Assembly (NCBI GenBank): GCA_913775095.1 | Contig: CAJYIW010000017.1 | Span: forward strand, 1-64,000 | DNA: 64,000 bases | Source of the DNA: an uncultured Siphonobacter sp. | GTDB lineage: Bacteria; Bacteroidota; Bacteroidia; Cytophagales; Spirosomataceae | Reading direction: 5' to 3' | In this document: one piece after another, positions 25,363-34,500 of the stretch | Layout: every line of letters starts with the position of its first letter | How positions within the stretch are numbered: position 1 is the stretch's first letter | The notes under the pieces: model-generated | Database searches by the model: none | Told to the model about the DNA's origin: nothing | Seen by the model: the letters and a program-made list of their open reading frames with translations, nothing else | Position numbers and translations under genes: made by a program

Positions 25363-27810
25363 TTAACTCATCGCCGGGTCGCTAGTACTGGATTTTCCGG
25401 TTTCGACGTGACCAGCGTATCGATAGATAATACCCTGACTTTCAACACTGAAATCGTACCAGTGCTGGCTTTGTTGCAGATTCAACGTCAGTTTTACGGG
25501 CTGGGTACTGATTTTCTTAGTTTGTTTCGGCTGGCCATAGGAGTGATCAGTAAGGGTTACCGTCTGTCCGTTCTGACCGGAAAGGGATAGTACCACATTT
25601 CCCGTTAATTCATTAGCTTTCGATGGCTCGTACGTACATCGTACGTTCAGATTCCGGGCCTGAGCGTTTCCTTTAAACTCCCGGTAAAAGCCGTTTGGGC
25701 CATACACGCGGAAGTGATAGTTCCCTGCAATGGGCCAGCGATCGGTTAAGGCATCGCCCGCCGCAACGGTATACTGACGAACGCGGAAATCGTTTTCGAG
25801 GATTTCATACACCGTAAAAGGGGCACCTGCCTTCCCGATCTTACTTTTCGCAGCCTTTAACGTAAGTATGAACTCGTTTCCGTTCAGTTGTGCATCCGCG
25901 TAAAGTTCGTAAGGCAGAGCATTGGCCGGGCGGGTTCCTTTTTCCTGTCGGGGATAATGGGCAGAAGAAGCCGGATCTTTCACAATCTGCTGGATTTCCT
26001 GCTCAGAGAAGGCGTGAAAATTCGACGGTAATCCCTTGAATTGGGAGGAATGAATCTGCTCAATGAACGGGTCCCGGTCTACGGATTTGGGGAAGTCTAT
26101 CTTCTCCCCATGGAAGGGTCGGAACGCCGATGACAAATCACCACAGATGGTTCTACGCCACGGGCTGATGTTACTTTCCTGAATGGATTTGCCCTTTTTA
26201 TGACTCAGGAAATGTTCCAGAAACTGAAGTATGGAGGTATGATCGAACACTTCCGAACAGACAAAACCGCCCCGGCTCCAGGGGGATGCAATGACCAGCG
26301 GAACGCGGTAACCCAGACCGATGGGTCCAGAACGGGGCTTTTTCTCCCGGGCTTCCTGTTGGGGAGTGACGAACTCCGTAGTCGTGTCAATTCCCTGGCT
26401 GGTTTTTCCCGTTTCGGGGCGGGCGGGATGAGCGGGTGTAAAAGGCGGTACGTGATCGAAGTATCCGTCGTTTTCGTCGTAAGCCAGTACAAAAATGGTC
26501 TTTTTCCAGACTTCCGGATTCTTAGTCAGGATATCCATAACCTCCGAAATGTACCAGGCTCCATACCAGGGAGCCGTCGGATGGTCCGAGAAGTTTTCGG
26601 GGGCTACCACCCAGGAAACCGTGGGCAGCGTCCGGTTCTCTACATCCGAGCGGAACTGATGCAGAATGTCTCCTTTAGGCAGAGTCGTTTCGCGTTTGTT
26701 TCCATGGTCATCATACGTCAGCTGAGTTACCTCGTGGTAATGCGGATCGCCGACATTGGTAGTAAAGGCTTTTTTGTGAAGATTTTTCTCTCGTTCCGAA
26801 CATTTTTCGAAAGCCTCAGGAGTCCACCGGGCCAGGTCTTTTTCCGCCGTGAGGAGTCGTTCTCTGGTGTTTTTGAGCTCACGTTCCAGCTTCCGGTACG
26901 CTTCAGAGGACGGCGTCGCCTGCTGGAGTTGCTGCTCTAAGTCTGCAATTTTCCCGGGAGCTTTCTGAATAAATTGGGTCAGGTAAGCCCGATAGGCCGG
27001 ATGAAACCGGACCTGATACTGACTGAACCATTCGATGGGGTTATCAGTGAAATTCGCCAGCCAGCTTTCCTCCTCTCCTTCCAGGCCCGTAGGCAGACTG
27101 ATTTCGTTCTGATAAATTTTCCAGGAGATATTTTCGTCTTCCAGACGCTCCGGGAAGGTCGTCCAGCTGGCTTCTTTCCCATAATCCACGTCACTGTTCC
27201 AGACATTGGCCCGACTGTCCGGCTGACGGGGGTCCCGAATGGTTCCCGTCCATAAGTAAAGCCGGTTGGGGGTAGTGCCGGTTTGTGAGGAACAAAAATT
27301 CTGATCGCAAACGGTAAAAGCGTCCGCCAGAGCATAGTAAAACGGTAAGTCTTCGCGGGTGTAATACCCCAGCGTAAGAGGCATCGAAGCAAAGGCCTTA
27401 TTACCGGAAGCTTTGGCCTGAAGCCATTGATTGTATTTACCCCCATTGAAGGCATCTACCTGATCTCCCCAGCTATGGGGTAGTGAATTCATCCAGGTGG
27501 CTTTCGTGTCCTTCAAATTTAACCGAAAAGGAGCGTAGGTTTCTCCCTTAGCGTTGGTCTGCAACCAGACCGGGCGTTTGTTGGGCAGATCAATGGCCCG
27601 TGGGTCATTGAATCCCCGCACGCCTCGCAGGCTTCCGTAGGTATGATCAAAGGAGCGGTTTTCCTGCATCAGAATCACAATGTGCTCGGCGTCAAGGTAA
27701 GTAGTGCCCGCTTCGGGGTCAATCGCCAGGGCTTTTTGAATGGAGGCAGGAATGAGTCCGGCCGCAGCCAGCAAGGAAGCTTTTTTAAGAAAATCGCGTC
27801 TGGAATCCAT
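25363..27810 (-). CDS. plcN: Phosphocholine-specific phospholipase C, Tat-exported
   Basis: Protein of 815 residues beginning MDSRRDFLKKASLLAAAGLI, a twin-arginine signal. The catalytic domain belongs to the bacterial phosphoesterase family of Pseudomonas non-haemolytic PLC and acid phosphatase AcpA: HIVILMQENRSFDHTYGSLR near the N-terminus (Glu-Asn-Arg metal site), later VLAYDENDGYFDHVPPFTPA and YRVPLVIASPWSRGGFVCSE. The C-terminal 200 residues form the two beta domains typical of this group. It cleaves phosphatidylcholine, and in some members phosphatidylethanolamine, outside the cytoplasm to give diacylglycerol and the phospho-head group. Its position 210 bp upstream of the ethanolamine operon on the same strand suggests a head-group scavenging role. 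The PLC class is clear; exact substrate range is inferred. Confidence 0.9.
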   Translation of the reverse strand: MDSRRDFLKKASLLAAAGLIPASIQKALAIDPEAGTTYLDAEHIVILMQENRSFDHTYGSLRGVRGFNDPRAIDLPNKRPVWLQTNAKGETYAPFRLNLKDTKATWMNSLPHSWGDQVDAFNGGKYNQWLQAKASGNKAFASMPLTLGYYTREDLPFYYALADAFTVCDQNFCSSQTGTTPNRLYLWTGTIRDPRQPDSRANVWNSDVDYGKEASWTTFPERLEDENISWKIYQNEISLPTGLEGEEESWLANFTDNPIEWFSQYQVRFHPAYRAYLTQFIQKAPGKIADLEQQLQQATPSSEAYRKLERELKNTRERLLTAEKDLARWTPEAFEKCSEREKNLHKKAFTTNVGDPHYHEVTQLTYDDHGNKRETTLPKGDILHQFRSDVENRTLPTVSWVVAPENFSDHPTAPWYGAWYISEVMDILTKNPEVWKKTIFVLAYDENDGYFDHVPPFTPAHPARPETGKTSQGIDTTTEFVTPQQEAREKKPRSGPIGLGYRVPLVIASPWSRGGFVCSEVFDHTSILQFLEHFLSHKKGKSIQESNISPWRRTICGDLSSAFRPFHGEKIDFPKSVDRDPFIEQIHSSQFKGLPSNFHAFSEQEIQQIVKDPASSAHYPRQEKGTRPANALPYELYADAQLNGNEFILTLKAAKSKIGKAGAPFTVYEILENDFRVRQYTVAAGDALTDRWPIAGNYHFRVYGPNGFYREFKGNAQARNLNVRCTYEPSKANELTGNVVLSLSGQNGQTVTLTDHSYGQPKQTKKISTQPVKLTLNLQQSQHWYDFSVESQGIIYRYAGHVETGKSSTSDPAMS

Positions 27811-27957
27811 ACGTTGAAATGCTCAATGGGTTTTCAAACCCTTCAGAGATCTAGAGATTTTAAAATTTATCTTTAAATCAAACCGGGGATTAGGGCTTTA
27901 AATTGGAATCAGGTAAAGTAAATATCATATTTACAACGAATAAACCGTATGTAATAC

Positions 27958-28350
27958 ATGAGTCAAGGGTTCGTTTTTGTTGTGGTAGAGAATAATCAGG
28001 ATTACCAGGATATTTTAAAAATGGCTTTTAAGAGAAGTCAGGTTAATGGTCAACTGCATTTTAGTTATGATTCCCAGTCCTTATTTGAGTTACTGGAAAC
28101 TCTGAATGACGTACCGGATTTAATCGTAATGGATTACGAACTGTCTACTTCCAATGGACTGGAACTGGCTCGCCGGATCATTCAGTCAGACAAGTGGAAT
28201 GCGATTCCAATCGTTATGTTCTCCTTCATGGAAAATGCGAAAGTGAAGGAATTAGCTCAGCACATGGGCATCAAAGCCTTCCTGGCCAAACCCGAAAGCT
28301 ACGCCGGAACAATTGCCATGTGGAATGAAATGCCGGGATATTTAGTCTGA
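27958..28350 (+). CDS. Single-domain receiver protein with altered Mg-binding pocket
   Basis: A lone CheY-like receiver of 130 residues with no output domain. The phospho-acceptor Asp59 (LIVMDYEL), Ser89 (IVMFSF) and Lys111 (AFLAKP) are present. The acidic pocket reads VVVENNQDY where a normal receiver has V-E-D-D: Glu11 is kept, but the Asp that is the main Mg ligand (CheY Asp13) is Asn12. The paralogue at 33307-33723 keeps VEDDRDY at the same positions. Phosphorylation may therefore be weak or absent, making this a possible pseudo-receiver. It starts divergently from the phospholipase gene, with 147 bp between them. No histidine kinase is adjacent. Confidence 0.88.
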   Translation: MSQGFVFVVVENNQDYQDILKMAFKRSQVNGQLHFSYDSQSLFELLETLNDVPDLIVMDYELSTSNGLELARRIIQSDKWNAIPIVMFSFMENAKVKELAQHMGIKAFLAKPESYAGTIAMWNEMPGYLV

Positions 28351-28516
28351 ATGGGACTAATTTGAGTCGAACGCAAAAATAACAGCTTTCCTATAGAATG
28401 ACGTGTTAACAAATCAGTGCGTGGCAGGGGCCAATTTTTAGTAAACTCATAAAAAGTTAGTAATACTCAGGTAATACTCCGCATAGTACTTTGCTACTCC
28501 ACTGCAAAACGATACC

Positions 28517-29977
28517 ATGCAACGAGCTTTATCTGCAACCATTCTTTTAGGTGCTGCCTTATGGGCCTGTACCGATCACACCGACCCTGACAATAGCGGC
28601 GTGGTTCTTCAAAACCATTCGGCTACGCCGGCTTTTCTGAAGAAAAAATCAGGATTTGAGAATCTGGAACTTTTTTCACTGATTGGTTCGGACGACGTTC
28701 TTCCCCAATCACCAGGGTTCGTTTTCGGCGGATCTGCCGATGGGTCAGGTCTGCTCAAAAATGCGGATGGAACGTTTTCCATGCTCATTAATCACGAGGA
28801 TAACTTCGCGGTTTCCCGTATTACGCTGGACAGAACCTTCAAACCAGTGAAGGGCGAATACATCCTTAATTCCGACGGCGGCCAGTATCGGCTGTGTTCA
28901 GCCACGATGGCCACTCCGAAAGAACACGGCTTTGGCCCGGTTTACCTGACCTGCGGCGAGTCAAACGAAGATTCGCAGATTCATGCCCTGGATCCTTATT
29001 CCATGCCCGGAGCCGCCAGTACGTCCCGTACAAAATCTTCATTAGGCCGTCAGAATGCGGAGCAGGCTTTGCCTTTGCCCAAGACGGCATTTGCGGGAAA
29101 AACGGTGATTATCGTAGGTGATGATGACAGCGGAACCAATGGGGGGCAGGTATTTATGTACGTTTCGGATCAGGTAGGTGATCTGGATAACGGAGCCTAT
29201 TATACCATGCGTCGCAAAGACCTCAACCAGCGGGAAATGGACATGAAAGAAGGCCAGAAATACGCGGTTGAGTTCGTGAAAATCGACGATCAGAAAACCC
29301 TGACGGGTCGTCAGATGAATCAGAAGGTAGACGCGGAGCTGAAATCCATCAAATTTGGCCGGGTAGAAGACGTGGATTACCGTAAAGACGGCGTGGGCCG
29401 TGAGCTATACTTTAATGTGACGGGTCAGAATACTTCGGGAGCCAATTCGGATTACTCCCGCACCAAATACGGACGCACCTATCGTCTGGTACTGGATGCG
29501 AACAATCCGCTGAATGGTCAGCTGGAGGTTATTCTGGACGGCGATGATCGCACGGGTAAGGCCAAGTGGTTTCAGGACGTAGATAATATCTGCGTAACCA
29601 AAAACTACGTGTACGTGCAGGAAGATCCTAACGGGTACGGTGACGAAACGCACGACAGTTACATCTATCAGTATAACATTGCCACGGGTGAGCTGAAAGT
29701 CGTGTTCGAACTGGATCATCATCGCACGGCTGCCGATAAGGAAAAATACAATCAGAATGAGACGGCTACGCAGTACGTGGAGTCTCGTCTGGGAAGCTGG
29801 GAGTACGGATCACTGGTGGATATTTCGTCCGAAACAGGCCAGGAAGCCACATTCATGCTCATGATTCAGCCCCATACCTGGCGTTCAGGAAAATACGCCG
29901 GTGTCGATGGCGGCAGTATCCGGAAAGCTGAAAATCAGGCTAGTCAGGTAGTCATCATTCGTGGATTGCCCCGTTAA
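28517..29977 (+). CDS. PhoX/DUF839-like lipoprotein
   Basis: Lipoprotein of 486 residues with lipobox GAALWAC (Cys18). The body has the beta-propeller-like pattern of PhoX-family (DUF839) proteins: GTFSMLINHEDNFAVSRITL, YLTCGESNEDSQIH, KTVIIVGDDDSGTNGGQVFM and GRVEDVDYRKDGVGRELYF. Characterised PhoX enzymes are calcium- and iron-dependent alkaline phosphatases acting in the periplasm on phosphomonoesters. Catalytic residues cannot be checked by eye here, so family membership is more certain than phosphatase activity. It is followed by a terminator hairpin and then, 61 bp downstream, by a di-haem peroxidase gene on the same strand. Confidence 0.68.
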   Translation: MQRALSATILLGAALWACTDHTDPDNSGVVLQNHSATPAFLKKKSGFENLELFSLIGSDDVLPQSPGFVFGGSADGSGLLKNADGTFSMLINHEDNFAVSRITLDRTFKPVKGEYILNSDGGQYRLCSATMATPKEHGFGPVYLTCGESNEDSQIHALDPYSMPGAASTSRTKSSLGRQNAEQALPLPKTAFAGKTVIIVGDDDSGTNGGQVFMYVSDQVGDLDNGAYYTMRRKDLNQREMDMKEGQKYAVEFVKIDDQKTLTGRQMNQKVDAELKSIKFGRVEDVDYRKDGVGRELYFNVTGQNTSGANSDYSRTKYGRTYRLVLDANNPLNGQLEVILDGDDRTGKAKWFQDVDNICVTKNYVYVQEDPNGYGDETHDSYIYQYNIATGELKVVFELDHHRTAADKEKYNQNETATQYVESRLGSWEYGSLVDISSETGQEATFMLMIQPHTWRSGKYAGVDGGSIRKAENQASQVVIIRGLPR

Positions 29978-29996
29978 CCATTTGTAGTTGCTTTCC

Positions 29997-30029
29997 AATT
30001 CCTGCCGGTTATCCGGCAGGAATTTCTGC
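29997..30029 (+). terminator. Terminator hairpin between the PhoX-like and peroxidase genes
   Basis: Perfect 12-bp stem AATTCCTGCCGG / CCGGCAGGAATT (29997-30008 and 30013-30024) with loop TTAT, followed by TCTGCTTTTT. It ends about 10 bp before the peroxidase start at 30039, so some read-through or a hairpin in the downstream leader is also possible. Confidence 0.75.
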
Positions 30030-30038
30030 TTTTTATTC

Positions 30039-31850
30039 ATGAAAAAAAGTCTGCTTTTTTTGCTGAGTGTGGTACTGCTGACCGGGGTAATCTGGTGGGG
30101 ATGCCAGCCGAAACTCTCCCGGGCCGAACGCGTTCAGGAGCATTTTCGCCGGGATCTTGTTAAGCTGGATTCTTCGGTTGATCTGCTTTTAAAACGGGTG
30201 GAGCAACAGGCAAATCCTGCTGAAATTCAGGAACAATTTCGCAAAGCCCGGCTGGCCTACAAGCGGGTGGAATGGCTCAGTGACTATTATTTCCCCGAAA
30301 CGGCCAAAAATCTGAATGGCCCGCCGCTGGACGAATTCGAAGAGGCTGATCAGGTGGTGGTTCCGCCCGAGGGTTTTCAGGTCATTGAAGAATACCTCTT
30401 CCCGGAAATAGACCCAGGTCAGCATGAGGAATTACTTCAGCACGTCAAAGTTCTGAAAGCCAACCTGATTCGTCTGCACTTCATGGACGGTTCCAATCAA
30501 CTAACCGACCAGCACATTTTTGACGCGGTCCGGCTGGAGATTTTCCGGATCTTCACGATGGGTATTACCGGATTCGATTCACCGGCGGCTCTCCATTCCC
30601 TACCCGAAGCTCAGGCGGCTTTGCAGTCGTTACGCGAAATTATGGATCTGTATGCAGACGAGTTGCAGGAAAAAAATCCGGTACTGGCTCAGCAGTTACA
30701 AAGACAGTTTGAATTATGCGGCGAGCAACTGAAGGGGTCATTTGAGGAGTTTGACCGACTGACGTATCTGACGGAGTACCTCAACCCCCTCAGCCATCAA
30801 CTGGTTGAGGCCCAGCAGGTGCTTCATATTCAGACTTTTAAGGAATCCCGAACGTTGTCGGCTGCGGCTCGCACGCTTCAGGATTCCAATAGTTTTAACC
30901 CAGAGCATTTTCTGGCAGTGTCGCATCAGGGAAGCACTCGTCAAAAAGTCGAACTGGGAAAACGCTTGTTCTATGATCCGGTTTTGTCGGGGAATCACCA
31001 GCGGAGCTGTGCGACCTGTCATCAGCCCGATAAAGCGTTCACGGATGGGCTGACCCGCAGTGCGAATCTGAAAGGAGGTTCCATTCAGCGGAACACCCCG
31101 AGTTTGCTTAACGCGGCTTTGCAGGCTCGTTTGTTTACGGATTCCCGCGTGATCTACCTGGAAGACCAGGCTCAGGATGTGATTACGAATGCGGATGAAA
31201 TGCACGGTTCACTGGAACGGGCCGTGGAGGATCTTAAAAAAGAGGGTTCCTACGTCAAGGCCTTTCGGGAGGCGTATCCCAAAGAGGGCATTACCTCCGA
31301 ATCCATCCGTAATGCCGTAGCCGCCTACGAGCGAACGCTTATTTCCCTGAACAGCCGCTTTGACTTGTACGTGCGGGGCAATAAACAAGCTCTGACGACC
31401 AGCGAGAAAAGAGGATTCAATCTGTTTGCAGGGAAGGCGAAGTGTGCCACCTGTCATTTCCTGCCTTTAACGAATGGGACCGTTCCGCCCTTTTACGAAA
31501 AAGCCGAAAGTGAAGTGCTGGGCGTTCCTGCTCAGGCTGGATGGAAAAACCTGAGTCTGGACCCGGATTTAGGTAAATATAACTTTACTAACGCAGACCT
31601 GCATCGTCACGCCTTTAAAACCCCTGCGGTACGAAACGTGGCCTTAACTGCCCCTTACATGCACAATGGCATCTACCAAACGCTGGAGGAAGTAGTGGAG
31701 TTTTACGACCGGGGCGGTGGACAGGGCTTAGGCTTGAAAGTACCCAATCAAACCCTCGCGGCCGATCCTCTGCATCTGACTATTCAGGAGAAAACGGATC
31801 TGGTGAATTTCATGAAAGCCCTCACGGATGTATCGGCTATTCAGAAGTGA
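30039..31850 (+). CDS. Imelysin-like domain fused to di-haem cytochrome c peroxidase (MauG/CcpA family), lipoprotein
   Basis: Protein of 603 residues. The start at 30039 (MKKSLLFLLSVVLLTGVIWW) is chosen for its lipoprotein signal, with lipobox IWWGC and Cys22; earlier in-frame codons overlap the upstream terminator. The N-terminal part (about 25-280) is all helical and imelysin-like (KRVEWLSDYYFPETAKNLNG, PPEGFQVIEEYLFPE). The C-terminal part is a MauG/CcpA-type peroxidase with two c-type haem sites, CATCH at 324-328 and CATCH at 469-473, and the family end YMHNGIYQTLEEVVEFYDRG. Such enzymes reduce hydrogen peroxide or oxidise protein side chains in the periplasm. The fusion suggests a link to iron or metal handling at the envelope, which is inference. 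Confidence 0.88.
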   Translation: MKKSLLFLLSVVLLTGVIWWGCQPKLSRAERVQEHFRRDLVKLDSSVDLLLKRVEQQANPAEIQEQFRKARLAYKRVEWLSDYYFPETAKNLNGPPLDEFEEADQVVVPPEGFQVIEEYLFPEIDPGQHEELLQHVKVLKANLIRLHFMDGSNQLTDQHIFDAVRLEIFRIFTMGITGFDSPAALHSLPEAQAALQSLREIMDLYADELQEKNPVLAQQLQRQFELCGEQLKGSFEEFDRLTYLTEYLNPLSHQLVEAQQVLHIQTFKESRTLSAAARTLQDSNSFNPEHFLAVSHQGSTRQKVELGKRLFYDPVLSGNHQRSCATCHQPDKAFTDGLTRSANLKGGSIQRNTPSLLNAALQARLFTDSRVIYLEDQAQDVITNADEMHGSLERAVEDLKKEGSYVKAFREAYPKEGITSESIRNAVAAYERTLISLNSRFDLYVRGNKQALTTSEKRGFNLFAGKAKCATCHFLPLTNGTVPPFYEKAESEVLGVPAQAGWKNLSLDPDLGKYNFTNADLHRHAFKTPAVRNVALTAPYMHNGIYQTLEEVVEFYDRGGGQGLGLKVPNQTLAADPLHLTIQEKTDLVNFMKALTDVSAIQK

Positions 31851-32180
31851 AGTAATCATCTGATTAAGCTCAGGTATTGCTTCTGAATTAGAGTAGGCCA
31901 ATACGTTAAGCATGTATGATTTGATTTAAATAAAGTCAGGTTTGTTACCTGGCGAAATCACCCGTAAAATCTTTTTACGGATAATTTCATTATCTCTCAA
32001 ATGAGGCCATATATCAACTACTATAAAGCGATACAGGGAGATTTTTTAACCGTTTATTAAAGACTATGCATGGTTTTCAACAGAAATTCTGTAAATTAAA
32101 TGACTCATGTTATTTACGGATTTTGTTGGGAAATTAAATACCTTCGATAAACTTCTGCGTTCAGGAATTTATAGAAAATT
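31851..32180. other. Intergenic region, weak hairpins only
   Basis: About 330 bp between the peroxidase and the DUF3784 gene. It contains a short inverted repeat right after the peroxidase stop (TAATCA / TGATTA at 31853-31866) and a CCGTAAAA / TTTTACGG repeat at 31962-31980. Neither is a convincing terminator. No gene seen. Confidence 0.4.
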
Positions 32181-32903
32181 ATGCTCGTCATTGCTGCCCT
32201 TTTATCTCTGCTTTTCGCCGGCATTGCCTTTATTGTTACTAAAGCTAATGCTCCATATATGCTGGCTGGTTACAATTCTATGTCGGATCAGGAACGGCAG
32301 AAAGTAGATCTTCATTCCTATCTGAAATTTTTTAAGCGATTTCATCTTTTTCTGGCCTTTTCATTGGTGTCAGGCGTATATCTGCTTAGTCTGAAGAATA
32401 ACAATTGGGCCAGTGTTTTTCTAACGATTTACCCCTTGGTGGCTTACCTGTATTTTATAATCAAAGGAGCTTCTTTTCAGGGAAATTCCATTCAACAGAA
32501 AGCAGTAACTTATCTGGTCGGCATTATAATGGTTGTTGTTATTGCTTTAATACTAGTTACTGGTTTGACGGATTATCAAAGCAGTGAACTAACAACACAG
32601 AATCAAACGCTGAAAATTAAGGGAACCTATGGTCTTGTTTTACAAAGGTCGGAGATTATCCATCAGCGTGTAGTGAAGGAGATTCCTCCCATCACTTATA
32701 AGGAAAACGGTTTTGCCTCAGGGGACTACGCCAAAGGGCGTTTCAAGACGAGGAATGGGCAGACAATATGGCTTTTTGTGAACAAACAATCCAGTCCTTT
32801 CCTGTGGATCAAAAGTACAAAAGGTGATATCTATTATAATAACGATGAACTTAGCACCGAAACCCTGAGCCGGCACGTAGAGCAATGGTTAAAGAAGCAG
32901 TAA
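32181..32903 (+). CDS. DUF3784-type membrane protein with a soluble C-terminal PH-like domain
   Basis: Protein of 240 residues. The N-terminal half has four transmembrane segments (about 2-20, 54-70, 78-95 and 107-128) and the DUF3784-like motif ANAPYMLAGYNSMSDQERQK. The C-terminal half (about 140-240, beginning LTTQNQTLKIKGTYGLVLQR) is soluble and beta-rich, like small bacterial PH-type domains found behind such membrane parts. The function of the family is not known. Codon use is slightly AT-rich. No neighbouring gene suggests a role. Confidence 0.7.
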   Translation: MLVIAALLSLLFAGIAFIVTKANAPYMLAGYNSMSDQERQKVDLHSYLKFFKRFHLFLAFSLVSGVYLLSLKNNNWASVFLTIYPLVAYLYFIIKGASFQGNSIQQKAVTYLVGIIMVVVIALILVTGLTDYQSSELTTQNQTLKIKGTYGLVLQRSEIIHQRVVKEIPPITYKENGFASGDYAKGRFKTRNGQTIWLFVNKQSSPFLWIKSTKGDIYYNNDELSTETLSRHVEQWLKKQ

Positions 32904-33306
32904 TGATTTTTTAGTAAGCTTTCCCGGTAAAAGCCCTGAAACTTGGTCTCCATATCATGCCAGCACATTATAAAAGATATTTTTCCAGCGGTAGACAATT
33001 GGCAGTTCAGGCAACGAAAGACCAGTTAATCAGGGCTTTAGTTAGGTGAAATACTTTTCCAATAGCCAGCAAATGTACTGAAATTCATTAGTGAAAACGG
33101 ATTTATTACTACTCTCCAGACCACTTGCTTAGCCAGGCTGATGCTGCAATGAGTTGTTCAGAGAAAAGGGGAAAGCTTTGCCCTGAATGGATTCTGTTTG
33201 ACACAGTGAGGGACAGCTCTCGCCTGTGTGTACAGGTATGTTCGGGTTGATGGAAATCACGGAGCTATTTCCTGTGTATATTTATCTGCCTAACTATCTT
33301 TCAGGT
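32904..33306. other. Intergenic region with a spaced inverted repeat
   Basis: About 400 bp without a convincing gene. A 10-bp inverted repeat, AAAGCCCTGA (32930-32939) and TCAGGGCTTT (33030-33039), is separated by 90 nt. The open frame of the next gene extends back into this region but without family-like residues. Nothing else seen. Confidence 0.4.
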
Positions 33307-33723
33307 ATGGATTCAAGCAGTAAGCCTCAAATACTCATCGTTGAAGATGATCGTGACTATCAGCATTTACTTTCTTTTGCCCACGACAGGAATCGAATTT
33401 CCTGTGACTTTAGTTTTGCCATTACTTCTGAACAGGCTTTAAAGCACATTCATAAAAACCGGCCTCAGGTTATCCTGATAGATTATGACCTTCCGGATCG
33501 TGATGGCATTGATCTTCTTAAAGACATCCGCAGCAGTCCGGAACTTCGATACATCCCTGTGCTGATGTTTTCGATTCACGATAAGCCCTCATTAGTTAAA
33601 CAGGCCTACGATCAGGGAGTAAATGCTTTCATTGCTAAACCTAATGATTACAAAAGCCTTGTTAATCTTTGGAACAACATCTGTTCATTTTGGATGACTA
33701 TTGCAACCCTGCCCAGTGTGTAA
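33307..33723 (+). CDS. Single-domain receiver (response regulator) protein
   Basis: Lone receiver of 138 residues. The start at 33307 (MDSSSKPQILIVEDDRDYQH) fits the receiver fold, while the 27 upstream in-frame codons do not. All active-site positions are present: Glu13 and Asp14 in IVEDD, phospho-acceptor Asp59 (ILIDYDLP), Ser89 (LMFSIHD) and Lys111 (AFIAKP). It is clearly a paralogue of the receiver at 27958: same numbering for Asp59, Ser89 and Lys111, and the same L/M-W-N ending region. No output domain or adjacent kinase. It probably works as a CheY/Spo0F-like phosphate shuttle. Confidence 0.88.
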   Translation: MDSSSKPQILIVEDDRDYQHLLSFAHDRNRISCDFSFAITSEQALKHIHKNRPQVILIDYDLPDRDGIDLLKDIRSSPELRYIPVLMFSIHDKPSLVKQAYDQGVNAFIAKPNDYKSLVNLWNNICSFWMTIATLPSV

Positions 33724-33846
33724 TTAATTCTTAGTTTGTAAATCAAAGAGAAGGAACGCATCTTTTTCTGGTAGCAAATACGCTCTGATAGTAACTTATA
33801 TTTTCAATAATTTCATCTTTGAAAATAACGAGAGTTATGATTGTCT

Positions 33847-34143
33847 TTAATGATTAAGAACTAAGGTGTGGTTGTCATATCTTTCAAAAGATTTAAGCAT
33901 TTTCTTTTCTCTGAGAATTAAGTAAGCAATGGTATTTACCAAAACAGATATTGGGAATATTTCCCATCTAATGTCTGCAGGTAAGAGTTTTATATTATAG
34001 CCATAGTTATCAGAGTCTGCTATTTCCAATCGGATACTTCGGAAGAGAATCGCGATGACCGGGTTGAATACCTTCGAAAGAACTATCAATAAACCTGATT
34101 GTATATGCCTGACTATAAACTGTATTAGGCAAGCAGTAAGCAT
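33847..34143 (-). CDS. Possible small membrane protein
   Basis: Open frame of 98 residues in AT-rich sequence with two hydrophobic stretches (near the N-terminus, HIQSGLLIVLSKVFNPVIAI, and IFPISVLVNTIAYLIL) followed by a charged tail (REKKMLKSFERYDNH). It is not overlapped by another gene, which argues for it. There is no recognisable family, promoter or ribosome-binding site, and random open frames of this size are common, so I treat it as doubtful. Confidence 0.33.
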   Translation of the reverse strand: MLTACLIQFIVRHIQSGLLIVLSKVFNPVIAILFRSIRLEIADSDNYGYNIKLLPADIRWEIFPISVLVNTIAYLILREKKMLKSFERYDNHTLVLNH

Positions 34144-34352
34144 AATGAAAGTGGGTGTTCTAAAGCGGAATGGTACAGGTAAGCCATACTTATGTTTCTA
34201 ACAGCTGAGTACGATTAGCAGCTCAATTTTCAGCTATGCCCCTAAGACCAGCCCTAAGAAGGTAGAAGTGGCCAACTAGTAAACTAAGAGCCCTGAATCC
34301 ATGAATGGGGTTATGAATCTGTCAGGTACATCCCTTCCGATAGGGTGTAATT

Positions 34353-34405
34353 AAGTCATATAACATTTTACAAACGCACGTTGAGAAAATGTTATATGAC
34401 TTTTT
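34353..34405 (+). terminator. 17-bp hairpin followed by five T
   Basis: Perfect arms AAGTCATATAACATTTT (34353-34369) and its complement (34386-34402), then a T run. It has the form of a plus-strand intrinsic terminator, but the nearest plus-strand gene ends 630 bp upstream at 33723. It could end an unannotated short transcript. Confidence 0.5.
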
Positions 34406-34500
34406 AAAGCAGCATTATCAGATCTAAATTCAGGTTATTTTATACAACAGTTATTGAAATGCCCTGAAATCCTTCGCACGAGAATAGGCTGTATAAAAAA

